A stretch of DNA of 64,000 bases from CSP1-4 sp963777975 (GCA_963777975.1 CAVZSO010000002.1:310001-374000); one strand, 5' to 3'. Counted from the stretch's first letter, positions 37,677 to 48,421 are shown. Notes: generated by a model not told the origin, from the letters alone. Numbers and translations: made by a program.

Positions 37677-38453
37677 GTGTCCGTCCTGCGCGTCGAGGAT
37701 GCCGAACCGGGCGTCCGGACCCTGGTCCTGGATCGTCCCGACGCGCTCAACGCACTCGACCGTGAGCTCAAGGCGGTCCTCTTGGCGGCGCTCCGGGCGG
37801 CCGCCCGCGATCGGGCGGTGCGGGCGGTCGTGCTGACCGGGGCCGGCCGTGCCTTCTGCGCTGGTCAGGACCTTCGCGAGCGCGGGGAAGGTGCGCCCGG
37901 TCTGGCCGTCGAGCTGCGCGAGCGATACATCCCGCTCATCGAGGCCCTCCAGCGGATCGAGAAGCCGGTCGTGGCGGCGGTCAACGGCGTGGCGGCCGGC
38001 GCTGGCTTCTCGCTGGCTTTGGCGTGCGATCTGCGGGTGATGGCCGAGACGGCGACCTTCATCTCCGCCTTCGGGCGCATCGGCCTGGTGCCGGACAGTG
38101 GCCTGTCGTGGTTCCTGCCACGGCTCGTCGGGCCGGCGCGCGCGGCGGAGATCGTGATGACGACCGATCCCGTCGATGCCGCCACCGCCGAGCGGATCGG
38201 CCTCGTCAATCGGGTCGTGCCTGCCGACGCATGCCTTCCCGAGGCGCAGGCGCTGGCCGCCCGGCTGGCCACCGGCGCGCCGATCGCATTGGGCCTTGCC
38301 AAGCGTTCGCTGGCCTACTCACTGGAGCACGATCTCTCCTCGAGCCTGGAGTTCGAGGCCGAGCTCCAGGGCATCGCCGGTCGCTCGGCCGATCACGCCG
38401 AGGGCGTCGCTGCGTTCAGTGAGAAGCGCGCTCCGCGGTTCACCGGGGAGTGA
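37677..38453 (+). CDS. PaaG-like enoyl-CoA isomerase/hydratase
   Basis: A 258-residue crotonase close to PaaG (2-(1,2-epoxy-1,2-dihydrophenyl)acetyl-CoA isomerase). Visible are GRAFCAGQDL, VAAVNGVAAGAGFSLALACD, and the second motif FGRIGLVPDSGLSWFLPRLV, where Asp replaces Glu as in PaaG. A phenylacetate or cyclic/unsaturated acyl-CoA role is therefore possible, though no ring-epoxidase genes are in the window. The GTG start at 37677 and a GTGA overlap with the next dehydrogenase tie it into the cluster. Confidence 0.88.
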   Translation: MSVLRVEDAEPGVRTLVLDRPDALNALDRELKAVLLAALRAAARDRAVRAVVLTGAGRAFCAGQDLRERGEGAPGLAVELRERYIPLIEALQRIEKPVVAAVNGVAAGAGFSLALACDLRVMAETATFISAFGRIGLVPDSGLSWFLPRLVGPARAAEIVMTTDPVDAATAERIGLVNRVVPADACLPEAQALAARLATGAPIALGLAKRSLAYSLEHDLSSSLEFEAELQGIAGRSADHAEGVAAFSEKRAPRFTGE

Positions 38454-39650
38454 AGGTCGGGGTCGTCGGCGCCGGCACGATGGGCGCCGGCATCGCGCAG
38501 GTCTGTCTGCTGGCCGGGCACGAGGTGCGGCTCTACGACGTCTCGCAGGACGCGACCGATGCCGGCCGTGCGCGCCTCGAGGCAGGGCTGCAGCGTCTGG
38601 TGGCCAGGGGCAAGCTTGACCCCGCGGCGTCACGAGGCTGCCCGCACGCGCTTGACGACGGTGGCTGATCTGGTCGACGTCGCCGAGGGCACCGACGTGG
38701 TCATCGAGGCGGCCGTCGAGGACCTGGCCGCCAAGCAGGCCATCTTCGGCACGCTCGACCGTGCTGCGCCGTCGGAGGCGCTGCTGGCAACGAACACCTC
38801 TGCGCTCTCCGTGACGGCCATCGCCGAGGCGACGACGCGCCCAGGCCGCGTGATCGGCCTCCACTTCTTCAACCCGGCGCCGCTCATGTCGCTCGTCGAG
38901 GTCGTCGCGGGCGAGCGGACCCAGGGACCCACGATCGACGCGGCGATGCAGTTCATCGAGGCGCTCGGCAAGGACCCCATCGCGTGCCGCGATGCGCCGG
39001 GCTTCATCGTCAACCGCGTCAATCGGCCGTTCACGCTCGAGGCCCTCCGGATGCTGGAGGCCGGTGAGGCCGACATCCAGACCGTCGACGCGGCGATGCT
39101 TGACGGCGGCTACCCGATGGGGCCGTTCACGCTCATCGACCTGGTCGGGGTCGACGTCAACCTGGCCGTCGCCCGGACCCTGTTCGAGGGCTTCGACGAG
39201 GCCGAGCGCTTCCGCCCGTCGCCCATCCAGGAGCGCCTCGTCGCGGCCGGCACCCTCGGTCGCAAGTCGGGCCGAGGCTTCTACCGATACGACGAGGCCG
39301 GCGGGCTGATCGGGCCGGCCGAGGGCTTCGAGCCGTCCGAGCCAACGGCCGGTGCCCAGGCGATCTCGGTGCTCGGCGAGCGCCTGCCGCCGCTCGATGC
39401 CGAGGCGATCCGGGCACGGATCGAGCTGTCCATCATCAACGAGGCCTATCGAGCCGCCGGCGATGACGTCGCCTCGCCGCCCGACATCGACCGCGCGCTC
39501 ATGCTCGGGGCCGGCCACCCCATCGGTCCCTTCGCCCGCGCTCGCGCACTCGGCCTCGGACGGGTGGTCGCCAGCCTGCGAGAGCTCGAGCGGCAACACG
39601 GTGAGCGCTTCCGCGTCGCACAGGCGCTATGGCAGGTGGCCTCGATCTGA
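38450..39650 (+). CDS. 3-hydroxyacyl-CoA (3-hydroxybutyryl-CoA) dehydrogenase (one frameshift)
   Basis: Oxidises 3-hydroxyacyl-CoA to 3-oxoacyl-CoA with NAD. The Rossmann motif VGVVGAGTMGAGIAQ opens the protein, the catalytic His is in GLHFFNPAPLMSLVEVV, and the C-terminal domain has PGFIVNRVNRPFTLEALRML. One extra base near 38627 interrupts the sequence between KLDPAA and HEAARTRLTTVAD. The corrected 399 residues exceed the usual 285 because a second helical C-terminal repeat (IRARIELSIINEAYRAAGDD and on) is present, as in PaaH-type enzymes. GTGA overlap with the preceding crotonase. Confidence 0.92.
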
Positions 39651-40376
39651 GCTTGACGACGAACGGCGCGGGCGACGCCGCGATACGCCCGATCCGGCCG
39701 CCGCTCGTCTGGCTCGCCGCGGGCTTCGTGCCCGTCATCGTCCTCGTCGCCTGGCGGGTCTTGCTGCCGGCGCCAGCGCCGACCGGCGGGGCGTGTGGCG
39801 AGCTGCTGGCTCCGACCGTGCTCTGGCGGCTCGGCCTGGCCGTCGTCGTCCTCGGGGCGGTCGCCGCCATGGCCGCGTTCCTGCACGCGGATCGGGGCTC
39901 GCTCCTGCTGCGCTGGCCGTCTCGGTCGATCGTCGTTCTCTCGGTCATCGTTGGCCCTGGTCGTCGGGCCGCTCGCCCTGTGGCTCGGTCCGATCCTCGC
40001 CGAGCCCTTCTTCGGTCCGGTCGGCTATGACGTCGCACCACAGGGCGTGACGGTGACCGCGCTCCTGGCCGCGCTGGTCATCGCCCTGGCCAACGGGACG
40101 CTCGAGGAGCTGACGTTTCGCGGGGCGCTGATGGGCTGGGGCAGTCGGGCGCTCGGGCCGCTCGGGGCGAACCTGCTCCAGGCCGTCGTGTTCGGGGTGG
40201 TGCATGTCGGCGGCGACTTCACGGGCAACCCGCTGCCGGTCATGCTGGCGGTCGGGGTCGGTGGCCTGGTCGCCGGGGTCATCGCCCAGCGGACGCGTTC
40301 GCTCCTGCTGCCCATCGCCGTCCACGCGGCGTTCGACCTGCCGCTCTACTACGCCTTCGCGTGCCGGTCGGCCTGA
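39629..40376 (+). CDS. CPBP-family intramembrane metalloprotease (one frameshift)
   Basis: A polytopic protein of about 248 residues in the CPBP (Rce1/bacteriocin-processing) family. The catalytic signature is NGTLEELTFRGALMGW (EExxxR), followed by the His motif VVFGVVHVGGDF and a final LLPIAVHAAFDLPLYYAFA. Around six to seven hydrophobic segments are visible. An extra base near 39946 breaks it in VVLSVIV/ALVVGPLALWLG. The ATG lies 22 bases inside the end of the dehydrogenase gene. Substrate unknown; its place within acyl-CoA genes may be incidental. Confidence 0.85.
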
Positions 40377-40420
40377 GCGGCTGGCGCCGGTCCGCTTCTG
40401 GGCTCGAGCGCCGCTCGGCC

Positions 40421-40426
40421 TACAAT
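40421..40426 (+). promoter_or_regulatory. -10 element TACAAT of a leaderless promoter
   Basis: TACAAT, a near-consensus -10, is followed by exactly six bases and the ATG at 40433. This fixes the thiolase start over the upstream in-frame option at 40361. Confidence 0.6.
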
Positions 40427-40432
40427 CGGCGC

Positions 40433-41662
<1,230 letters not shown>

Positions 41663-41725
41663 GGCCGTCGGCGGCGCATGGCTCGAGGTCGGGTGCAGGC
41701 ATGCCGGCTATCCGAGGATGGATCG

Positions 41726-42645
41726 GTGATCGACCGACGCGTCGTCGTCGCGGCGGCCCTCTGTGCTGGCCTGGTCGTCGGCTGTGGGTCGGCGCACCAC
41801 CAGCCCGACGACGGCCATCGGCCCGACGCTGGTCCCGATCCCAAGCGTCGGCACGCCTGAGCCGCCCGCATCGTCGGAGGAGCCGATCGCCGCGGCCTAC
41901 GAGGCCGTCTTCCTGCGCCTGAAGGTGGTCGACGGATCGCCCGAGGTGCTCGCGATCGGCGTCGATCCCGCGGGTCACGAGCGACAGATCGCCCGGCTGA
42001 AGGACGCCTGGGTGGCCTACAAGCTCCAGGCCGGCGGTGGATTCCTGGCACCGATGGGCGCCGTTTCTCCGAGCGGGCTGCTGGCCATCCCCGTCGGTGA
42101 CGATCTCCGGGCAGGGCCCCTCCCGATGGTGCACTGGGAGATCTTCGACCTGCACCGCGCCGAGGCGGCCCCGATCGTCGTGCCCGGGATCGAGGAAGGC
42201 CTCGAGCAGCTCGGGATGGGGCCATATCTCACCGGACGCGACGGAGCCGAGCGTCACCTGGGCCACTGGCGACCGCCTGGGCATCCCCTGGCACAGCTGC
42301 GATGAGCTGTCCTGCGGCGTCCTGTCGTTCTTCGATGGGCGCACCGGGGCAGCGATCGAGGGCAGGCCCCACGCCGAACCCAACTGCCGCACGCGCGATC
42401 GATCCGGCAGCGAGATCAGTGTCTTCGATGGTGGCGTCGTGCGGCGCGATCCTGATGGCAGCCGCGATGAGCTCGTCCCGCCCGGCGGGATCGCGTTCGC
42501 CTGCTTGGCACCGGACGACTCGATGATCGTGCACAGCAGCGGTCAGCCACCCGCCGCCCCGGTCGCGGGAGTGATCGATCTCGAGAACGGCACGAGGACC
42601 GCGATCGAGGGCAGCTTCGCCGGCTGGCTGGCGATCGAACCCTGA
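41726..42645 (+). CDS. Lipoprotein of unknown function (two frameshifts)
   Basis: The GTG at 41726, preceded by GAGGATG, begins a signal peptide with a lipobox (VVVAAALCAGLVVGCGSAHH), so the product is likely lipid-anchored. Frame changes near 41795 and 42225 are each one extra base. The corrected mature part includes PPASSEEPIAAAYEAVFLRL, VDPAGHERQIARLKDAWVAY, GFLAPMGAVSPSGLLAIPVG and a C-terminal DGRTGAAIEGRPHAEPNCRT. Blade-like repeats are weak and no family is recognised. Length about 305 residues. Confidence 0.65.
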
Positions 42646-42673
42646 TCGCTCGACCGCGCGGCGTCGCCTCGGC

Positions 42674-42958
42674 TCAGATCATGCCCACCACGAGCGCCAT
42701 CAGGACGGCCATGAAGATGGCGATGCCGACGCCCAGAACGGCCGCGCCCCAGAGCGGCCAGTCGACGCGGCCGAGCGAGGCGTCCATGTGGGCGTCGTGG
42801 TGATCGTCGCCGTGGCCGCCCTCGCCGGCCATGCCGTGGACGTCGTGCATGTCGTCGTGGACGGCCGCCGACTCAGGACCGGCGACCGAGTCGCCATTCG
42901 GGTCGGCCTGGGCCGGCCCCGTCGCCTCGTCCGCCTCGTGGGCCTCCGATCCGCTCAT
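42674..42958 (-). CDS. His-rich single-pass membrane peptide
   Basis: A 94-residue protein: an acidic N-terminus, a His/Asp-rich stretch (HDDMHDVHGMAGEGGHGDDH, then HDAHMD), and one C-terminal membrane helix (WGAAVLGVGIAIFMAVLMAL). The ATG overlaps the stop of the substrate-binding protein (ATGA), so it is the last gene of the FMN-riboswitch operon. The His cluster could bind metal. No family recognised, and a role in transport is inferred only from position. Confidence 0.7.
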   Translation of the reverse strand: MSGSEAHEADEATGPAQADPNGDSVAGPESAAVHDDMHDVHGMAGEGGHGDDHHDAHMDASLGRVDWPLWGAAVLGVGIAIFMAVLMALVVGMI

Positions 42959-43999
42959 GGCAGCAGCTCCTGGTCGATGATCTGGTCCGTCGTCACCGGC
43001 TTGGCCACCGGCGAGTCCGGCATGGTGCTCATGAACTCGATCGACTTCGTCCAGGCGGCCGGATCGATGGCGCCCAGGCCGTTGGCGTCAGTGTAGGCAC
43101 TCTGCCAGGCGTCGACCGTGGCCTCGAGCACGGCCAGCTGGCCGTCGCGATCGCTGGCCAGCTCTGGCACGGCGGCGACCGCGGCATCCACACCGTGGAG
43201 CGGGTCGGTCGCGATCTCCCGCATCGCTCGCAGCGTGGCCGCCACGAACGCTCGCACCGCGTCGCGCTTCGGTCCGTCGATGGTCGACTGGCCGGCGATC
43301 AGCCCGGGGCCCGGCAGCGGCACGACCTGGTCGACGGTCAGCACGACCGGGGTGGTGCCATCGCGCTCCATCTGGATCGGTTCGTTGTTGACGAAGCCGG
43401 TCGCCGAGTCGACGACACCCTGCTCGACCGCGACCCGCTGTCCGTAGTCGGGGAACTCGACGATCTGCAGGTCGGCGGGTGTCAGGCCGACCGAATCGAG
43501 GAGCGCCTGGAGCATGACCCAGCTGCTGCCGTACTTGCCGGGGATGCCCAGCTTGGTGCCCTTGAGGTCCGCCGGGCCGGTGATCCCGGAGTCCGGCTTG
43601 GCGAAGACGACGCTCGGGAAGTCGGCGTAGAGCGTCGCCAGGTAGCGGACGGGGATGCCCTGGCTGGCCGCCGGGATGACGCTCGTGCCGTCGGCGATGC
43701 CGATGTCGTAGTCGCCGGAACCGGTCAGCCGGATGATGTCCGCATCGTTGCCGTTCTCGAAGGTCACCTCGAGCCCGGCGTCCTTGTAGTAGCCCGCCTG
43801 ATCGGCCAGGTAGAAGGGCGCGAACTGGACGCTCGGGATGTAGCCCAGGCCGACACGCAGGGGTGTCGTCGCGGTGCCGATGGTCTGCAGGATCGTCGAC
43901 TGGCTGACGCCACCGCAGGCCGCCGACGATGACCGCGACGAGCAGACCGACGGCCGCGAGCCGGACGAGCGAGGCTGGACGCTGGGACGCGACGGACAC
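42955..43999 (-). CDS. ribY: ABC transporter substrate-binding lipoprotein, RibY-like (one frameshift)
   Basis: An NMT1/THI5-type periplasmic-binding-fold protein, predicted to capture riboflavin or a related flavin because the operon is under an FMN riboswitch. A signal peptide ends at a lipobox (VAVIVAACGG) after removal of one extra base near 43915. The mature protein has LRVGLGYIPSVQFAPFYLAD, AGYYKDAGLEVTFENGND, the family's FAKPDSGITGPADLKGTKLG and GIPGKYGSSW. About 347 residues. The GTG at 43999 has an excellent AAAGGAGGT. Symbol by analogy with the RibXY transporter of Chloroflexus; thiamine-precursor binding is the alternative if the riboswitch is ignored. Confidence 0.82.
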
Positions 44000-44019
44000 G
44001 GGACCTCCTTTGACGGGCT

Positions 44020-44859
44020 TCAACTGCGAGCGCCGACGATGCGGCGCTCCACGAGGACGACGACGAGGTAGAGGCTCACGCCCAGCAGGGCGATGGTCAG
44101 CAGGGTGGCGAACATGAGCGGCGTGTCGAAGAGGCTGCCGCGAGCGAGGTTGACGAGCACGCCGAGCCCCTGGTCGGCGCCGGCCCACTCGCCGACGATG
44201 GCGCCAACGACCGCCAGCGTGGCGCCCACGCGCATGCCGCCCAGGATGGCGGGCAGGGCCGCCGGCAGCTCGACCTGGCGGATGAGCTGGTTGCGGCTGG
44301 CCCGGAAGGCGCGGCCCATCTCGACCAGCCGCGGGTCGACCGAGCGGACGCCGACCATCGTCGAGACCGCGACCGGGAAGAAGACGATCAGCCCGCAGAT
44401 GACGACCTTCGATAGCAGCCCCGTCCCGAACCAGAGCGCGATGAGCGGTGCCAGCGCCAGGATCGGCATCGCCTGCGCAGCCACGATGTAGGGCGAGAGG
44501 AGCCTGGCCGCGAAGCGCGAGCGGGCCAGCAGGACACCGACCGGGACGCCCAGCCCGGCACCGACGAGGAAGCCCAGGAGGACCTCCTGGAGCGTCGTCC
44601 AGGCGTGCGGGGTCATCGTTCCATCCGTCCAGGCGCGGACGAACCGGATGCCGACGTCGAGCGGGCCGGGCAGCAGGAATGGCTCATAGCCGGCGAAGGC
44701 GACGACGAGCTGCCAGGCGCCGATGACGACGACGGCCCCGACCACCAGCGCAAGCACGTCCGACCGCCGGCTGCGACCCGACGATGGCTGAGACGCAGGG
44801 ACGCCGGGCGGGCTCACCACGGTCTCGCCGCCCACGTCGCCCGGAGTCGTCGCGCTCAC
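44020..44859 (-). CDS. ribX: ABC transporter permease, RibX-like
   Basis: A binding-protein-dependent transport permease of the SsuC/TauC/ThiX class. After a hydrophilic N-terminus there are six to seven helices, beginning VLALVVGAVVVIGAWQLVVA, with the EAA loop region ending VELPAALPAILGGMRVGAT that docks the ATPase. 279 residues. The GTG start overlaps the ATPase stop (GTGA). Flavin specificity is inferred from the riboswitch; transporter families alone would not separate it from sulfonate or thiamine-precursor permeases. Confidence 0.85.
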   Translation of the reverse strand: MSATTPGDVGGETVVSPPGVPASQPSSGRSRRSDVLALVVGAVVVIGAWQLVVAFAGYEPFLLPGPLDVGIRFVRAWTDGTMTPHAWTTLQEVLLGFLVGAGLGVPVGVLLARSRFAARLLSPYIVAAQAMPILALAPLIALWFGTGLLSKVVICGLIVFFPVAVSTMVGVRSVDPRLVEMGRAFRASRNQLIRQVELPAALPAILGGMRVGATLAVVGAIVGEWAGADQGLGVLVNLARGSLFDTPLMFATLLTIALLGVSLYLVVVLVERRIVGARS

Positions 44860-45768
44860 GCCGACTTCTCCCGTCCGAACGGGTCGAACCAGGCCGGCTG
44901 CCCGACACCCTCGAGGGGGTCGACGGGCTGGGCCCAGGCGTCGCGGCATCCGACGCGTCCCGTGCGGTCGGGCCGTAGCCCCAGGCGGCCTCCGCGTCTG
45001 GGTCGTCGGAGGCACCGACGAGGACGGAGCGGATGGCCGCGGCCGTGCGGGAGCCCGGTCGCCGAGTCGAGCATCGCCAGCCGTCTTGGCCGTGGCAGAT
45101 CCACCGGGATGTCCGCGACCACGTGGCCTGGGCGCGGAGAGAGGACGACCACCCGGTCGGCCAGGAAGATCGCCTCAGGCACCGAGTGCGTGACGAGCAG
45201 GATGGTCGTCGAGGTCTCGGCCCAGATACGCAGCAGCTCGAGGCCGAAGCGCTCCCGGGTCAAGGCGTCGAGGGCGCTGAACGGCTCGTCGAGCAAGGAG
45301 GACGGACGGTCCCAGCGCGAGCGCCCGCGCGATGGCCACCCGCTGGCGCATGCCGCCGGACAGCTCGTGCGGACGCGAGCCGGCGAAGTCGGCCATGCCG
45401 ACGAGCGCCAGCAGCTCAGCGCTGCGCTCCTCGCGCGCTGGTCGCGGCGTGCCGGCAAGCTCGAGCGGGAAGGCGACATTGGCGGAGGCGTCGCGCCAGG
45501 GGAGCAGGCGCGGCTCCTGGAAGACGAAGCCCACCCGTGCGTCCGGCCCGGCGACGGTCGAGCCATCGATGGCGACCGTGCCCGTGTCGCCGGGGAGCAG
45601 CCCGCCGACGCAGCGCAGCAGCGTGCTCTTGCCGCAGCCGTTCGGCCCCAGGATGGCGACGACCTGACGATCGGCGACCGCAAGGCGCACGGCGTCGAGG
45701 GCGAGCAGCGGTGGACCGTCGCTCGACGAGAAGCTGCGCGAGAGGTCGGTGATCTCGATGCTGGCCAG
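44856..45768 (-). CDS. ABC transporter ATPase of the flavin operon (frameshifts, uncertain start)
   Basis: The ATPase energising the RibXY-like transporter. Walker A is LGPNGCGKSTLL, the Q-loop is in VGFVFQEPRLLPWRDA, the signature is LSGGMRQRVAIARALALGP, and Walker B is LLLDEPFSALDALT after one extra base near 45300 is removed. Further changes lie near 45045 (one extra) and 44950 (apparently one missing). The protein should end WFDPFGREKSA at a TGA overlapping the permease GTG. No standard start lies before the first strand (ASIEITDLSRSF); a CTG at 45768 or an error at the start are possible. It is the first gene after the riboswitch. Confidence 0.82.
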
Positions 45769-45795
45769 GGTCGGACTCCCGGTTGGCCGCGTCTT

Positions 45796-45815
45796 CCGCG
45801 CACGAATGTGCGCGG
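45796..45815 (-). terminator. Hairpin between riboswitch and ATPase gene
   Basis: A perfect 8-bp stem (CCGCGCAC/GTGCGCGG) with a four-base loop, about 28 bases before the first ATPase codon. It could be part of the expression platform or cover the ribosome site. Confidence 0.45.
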
Positions 45816-45898
45816 GCCGGGGCGGGAGTCAGGAGTCGGCGTCAGCGGACGCGTCGCGGTCGCCGGACGCCCCGACGCTGCATGGAGCGTCGTTCGGC

Positions 45899-45917
45899 CC
45901 GCGCCCGACCGGGCGCG
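45899..45917 (-). terminator. Expression-platform hairpin directly after the FMN aptamer
   Basis: A GC-rich stem of at least seven base pairs (CGCGCCC/GGGCGCG) a few bases after the aptamer's closing helix. There is no T-run, so control might be by a weak terminator or by sequestration with the next hairpin. Confidence 0.45.
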
Positions 45918-45923
45918 CAACCA

Positions 45924-46079
45924 GGCCTTCTCCCATCCGGACTGTGACCGTCGGCTCCCTGCCAGGGGATCCACCGGCGCCGCGGATCGACGCGGACGTC
46001 GGGTCGTGGGCTGGCTTCGAACGGCTGGCGCCGCTCTCAGCCGACCACCGGTCGGGACTTCCACCCGACCCCGAAGGCG
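45924..46079 (-). ncRNA. FMN riboswitch (RFN element)
   Basis: On the minus strand the conserved RFN blocks appear in order: closing stem GCCTTC, then TCGGGTGGAAGTCCCGACCG with GTGGTC, the AGCCCACGA block, CCGGTGGATC, GGGAGCCGACGGTCACAGTC with CGGATGGGAGAAGGC as the closing strand. Spacing and order match the six-stem FMN aptamer. It lies upstream of the ABC transporter genes and would lower their expression when FMN is plentiful, which marks the operon as flavin uptake. The plus-strand hutH gene begins 150 bases away and is divergent, so it is not controlled by this element. Confidence 0.95.
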
Positions 46080-46216
46080 AGGCGATATGCGTGATGTGCC
46101 CGCAGCATAGCGCACCGCCGATAGCGACCCCATCGAGCAGCACGGACACGACAGCGCGGTGCGGCGGCCGTCGGCCGTTCGAGTCGCCGCGGCCTGATCC
46201 GGCTGCGCCCGCCGCG

Positions 46217-46222
46217 TATCCT
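46217..46222 (+). promoter_or_regulatory. -10 element TATCCT of a leaderless promoter
   Basis: TATCCT followed by exactly six bases and then the GTG at 46229. It selects this GTG as the hutH start. Confidence 0.5.
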
Positions 46223-46228
46223 GCCCGT

Positions 46229-47792
46229 GTGCCTGACTCGATCGTCCTGACCGGCCACGACCTGACGCTCGAGGCCGTCGAGGCTGTCGCCCGCCACGGC
46301 GCGAGCGCGGTCCTGGCGCCCGACGCCCGGGCCCGGATGGCCCGCAGTCGGTCGGTCATCGAGGCCATCGTCGAGCGTGGCGAGGCCGTCTACGGCGTGA
46401 CGACCGGCTTCGGCGACCTGGCCATGGTGCGCATCGCGCCGGCCGACGCAGCCCGGCTCCAGGAGAATCTGCTGGTCAGCCACGCGGTCGGGGTCGGCGC
46501 TGCCTTCGACGTCGCCACCGTGCGCGCGATGCTGCTGCTCCGTGCGAACACCCTGGCCCGCGGCCAGAGCGGCTGCCGACCGGAGCTGGTCGAGCGGCTG
46601 CTGGCCTTCCTGACCCTCGGCATCCACCCGGTCGTGCCGGAACAGGGCAGCGTCGGCGCATCGGGCGACCTGGCGCCGCTGGCGCACCTGGCCCTGCCGC
46701 TCATCGGCCGTGGGAGCGTCATGGGCGAGGACGGCGAGGTGGCCGCGGCCGAGGCGCTGGCGGCGGCCGGCCTCGAGCCGCTGCGCCTTGAAGCCAAGGA
46801 AGGCCTCGCGCTGCTCAACGGGACCCAGATGATGAGCGCGGTGGGAGCGCTCGCGATCCTCGATGCGGAGCGGCTGTGTGCGCACCGCCTCGGTGGTCGC
46901 GGCGATGAGCACCGAGGCGCTGCTCGGCACCGATGTGGCCTTCGCTGAGGCCTACCACGCCGCCCGCCCTCACCCCGGCCAGGCGCGCGTCGCCGCCGAG
47001 CTGCGCCACCTGCTGCGCGGCTCGGAGCTGCAGCACTCGCACCATGGCCAGGCGCACAAGGTCCAGGATCCCTACTCCGTGCGCTGCGTGCCCCAGGTCC
47101 ACGGTGCGACCCTCGACGCGCTCGCGTACGCCCGACGCGTGCTCGAGATCGAGATCAACAGCGCCACCGACAACCCGCTCGTCTTTCCCGACGGCGCCGT
47201 CGCCGACCCCGACGCCATCGCCACCGCGGGCGGCCACGTGGTCTCGGGCGGCAACTTCCACGGTCAGCCGGTGGCCCTGGCCATGGACTTCGCGAAGCTC
47301 GCCATCGCCGAGCTGGGTTCGATCAGCGAGCGTCGGACCGCGCTGCTCATCGATGGCCGGCTGTCCGGTCTGCCGCCATTCCTCGTCACGGACGCCGGCC
47401 TCAACAGCGGCATGATGCTGCTCCAGTACACGGCGGCGGCGCTCGTCTCCGAGGACAAGGTCCTCGTCCACCCCGCCTCGGCCGACTCGATCCCGACCAG
47501 CGCCAACCAGGAAGACCATGTCTCGATGGGCTCCATCGCGGCTCGCCAGGCGCGCCAGATCCTGACCAACGTCGAGATCGTCGTGGCGCTCGAGCTCCTA
47601 TGTGCGGGTCAGGGCCTCGACTTCCGCCTGACCGACGGCCCGCACGCTGGTGCCGGCGTTGCCGAAGCCCACCGCAGATTGCGGCTCGAGGTCGATCATC
47701 TCGAGGGTGACCGTGACCCCGGTCCGGACATCGCCGCAGCGACGGCGTTGGTGCGCCGCGGAGCGTTCGCCGACCTCACCGACGGCGCCTGA
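46229..47792 (+). CDS. hutH: Histidine ammonia-lyase (one frameshift)
   Basis: Converts histidine to urocanate and ammonia, the first step of histidine catabolism. The N-terminal active-site loop is YGVTTGFGDLA and the MIO-forming Ala-Ser-Gly is intact in EQGSVGASGDLAPLAHLALP. Further landmarks are LNGTQMMSA, the Tyr/Asn region VQDPYSVRCVPQVHG, and NFHGQPVALAMDF. An extra base near 46873 splits DAERL/VRTASVVAAMSTEALLG. Corrected length about 520 residues. It starts from a leaderless-type promoter, divergent from the flavin transporter. Confidence 0.95.
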
Positions 47793-47795
47793 GCG

Positions 47796-47809
47796 CGAAC
47801 GAACGTTCC
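47796..47809 (+). promoter_or_regulatory. LexA/SOS-box-like palindrome
   Basis: CGAACGAACGTTCC fits the Gram-positive LexA box CGAACRNRYGTTYC at all defined positions. It sits about 20 bases before the TAGACT -10 of the next gene. A chance match is possible; no LexA gene is in the window. Confidence 0.35.
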
Positions 47810-47829
47810 AACCCCTTGCAATGGTGGCG

Positions 47830-47835
47830 TAGACT
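47830..47835 (+). promoter_or_regulatory. -10 element TAGACT upstream of the membrane protein gene
   Basis: TAGACT about 70 bases before the ATG at 47905, which has its own AGGGAGG site. This gene is therefore leadered, unlike several neighbours. Confidence 0.4.
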
Positions 47836-47904
47836 GCGCTCGCATCCGGGCGTCCGCGTTCGTGGCACGCTCGATGCGGGTGCGCAGGGAGGTAGAGAGG
47901 GCAC

Positions 47905-48330
47905 ATGACGACAGCGGCTCGCCCACAGGGCGTGACCATCATCTCGATCCTGGCCTTCATCGGCGGGATCTTCGCCATCGTGGCCGGTCTGGGCTTGACC
48001 GTCCTCGGGGGCATCCTCGGAGGGGCGCTCGCGGCGAACGGCGAGGCGGCCGGCGGGGCGTTCGGCGGCTTGCTCGCCATCTTCGGCATCGGCACGCTGG
48101 GACTCGGTATCGCCGAGATCGTCGTCGGCTGGGGCCTCTGGGGCCTGAAGCCGTGGGCTTGGGCGGTGTCGGTCATCGTCTTCATCGTCAACATCGTGCT
48201 GACGCTGCTGACCGCGCTCGGCGGCAATAGCCTGATCTCGATCGGCACCCTTGTCGGCATCGCCATCCCGGCCATCATCCTGTACTACCTGATGACCCCA
48301 CCGGTGAAGGCGGCCTTCGGGCGCGCCTGA
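47905..48330 (+). CDS. Four-helix membrane protein, unknown function
   Basis: A 141-residue hydrophobic protein with about four membrane segments (IISILAFIGGIFAIVAGLGL, LLAIFGIGTLGLGIAEIVVG, WAWAVSVIVFIVNIVLTLLT, and LVGIAIPAIILYYLM). Gly-rich loops separate the first pair. The pattern resembles small DUF2127-type membrane proteins, but I do not assign it. Good ribosome site AGGGAGG, SOS-like box upstream, strong hairpin terminator downstream, so it is monocistronic. Confidence 0.75.
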   Translation: MTTAARPQGVTIISILAFIGGIFAIVAGLGLTVLGGILGGALAANGEAAGGAFGGLLAIFGIGTLGLGIAEIVVGWGLWGLKPWAWAVSVIVFIVNIVLTLLTALGGNSLISIGTLVGIAIPAIILYYLMTPPVKAAFGRA

Positions 48331-48392
48331 TCGACGCGTTCGTGGCAGAGGTCGCTGTGCCCTGACCGCCGCCACGTCGAACGGAGACTCCT

Positions 48393-48421
48393 GAACGGCC
48401 CCCTGCCCAAGGGGGCCGTTC
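48393..48421 (+). terminator. Hairpin terminator after the membrane protein gene
   Basis: A perfect 12-bp stem (GAACGGCCCCCT/AGGGGGCCGTTC) with loop GCCCA, about 60 bases after the stop. Its outer bases and TGCCCAA core resemble the palindrome at 58037-58073. Confidence 0.7.

Noticed and set aside
42955..44859. Sulfonate/taurine or thiamine-precursor transporter
   Set aside because: The protein families allow it, but the upstream RFN element makes flavin the better-supported substrate.
46229..47792. hutH considered as a target of the FMN riboswitch
   Set aside because: The aptamer reads correctly only on the minus strand, away from hutH.
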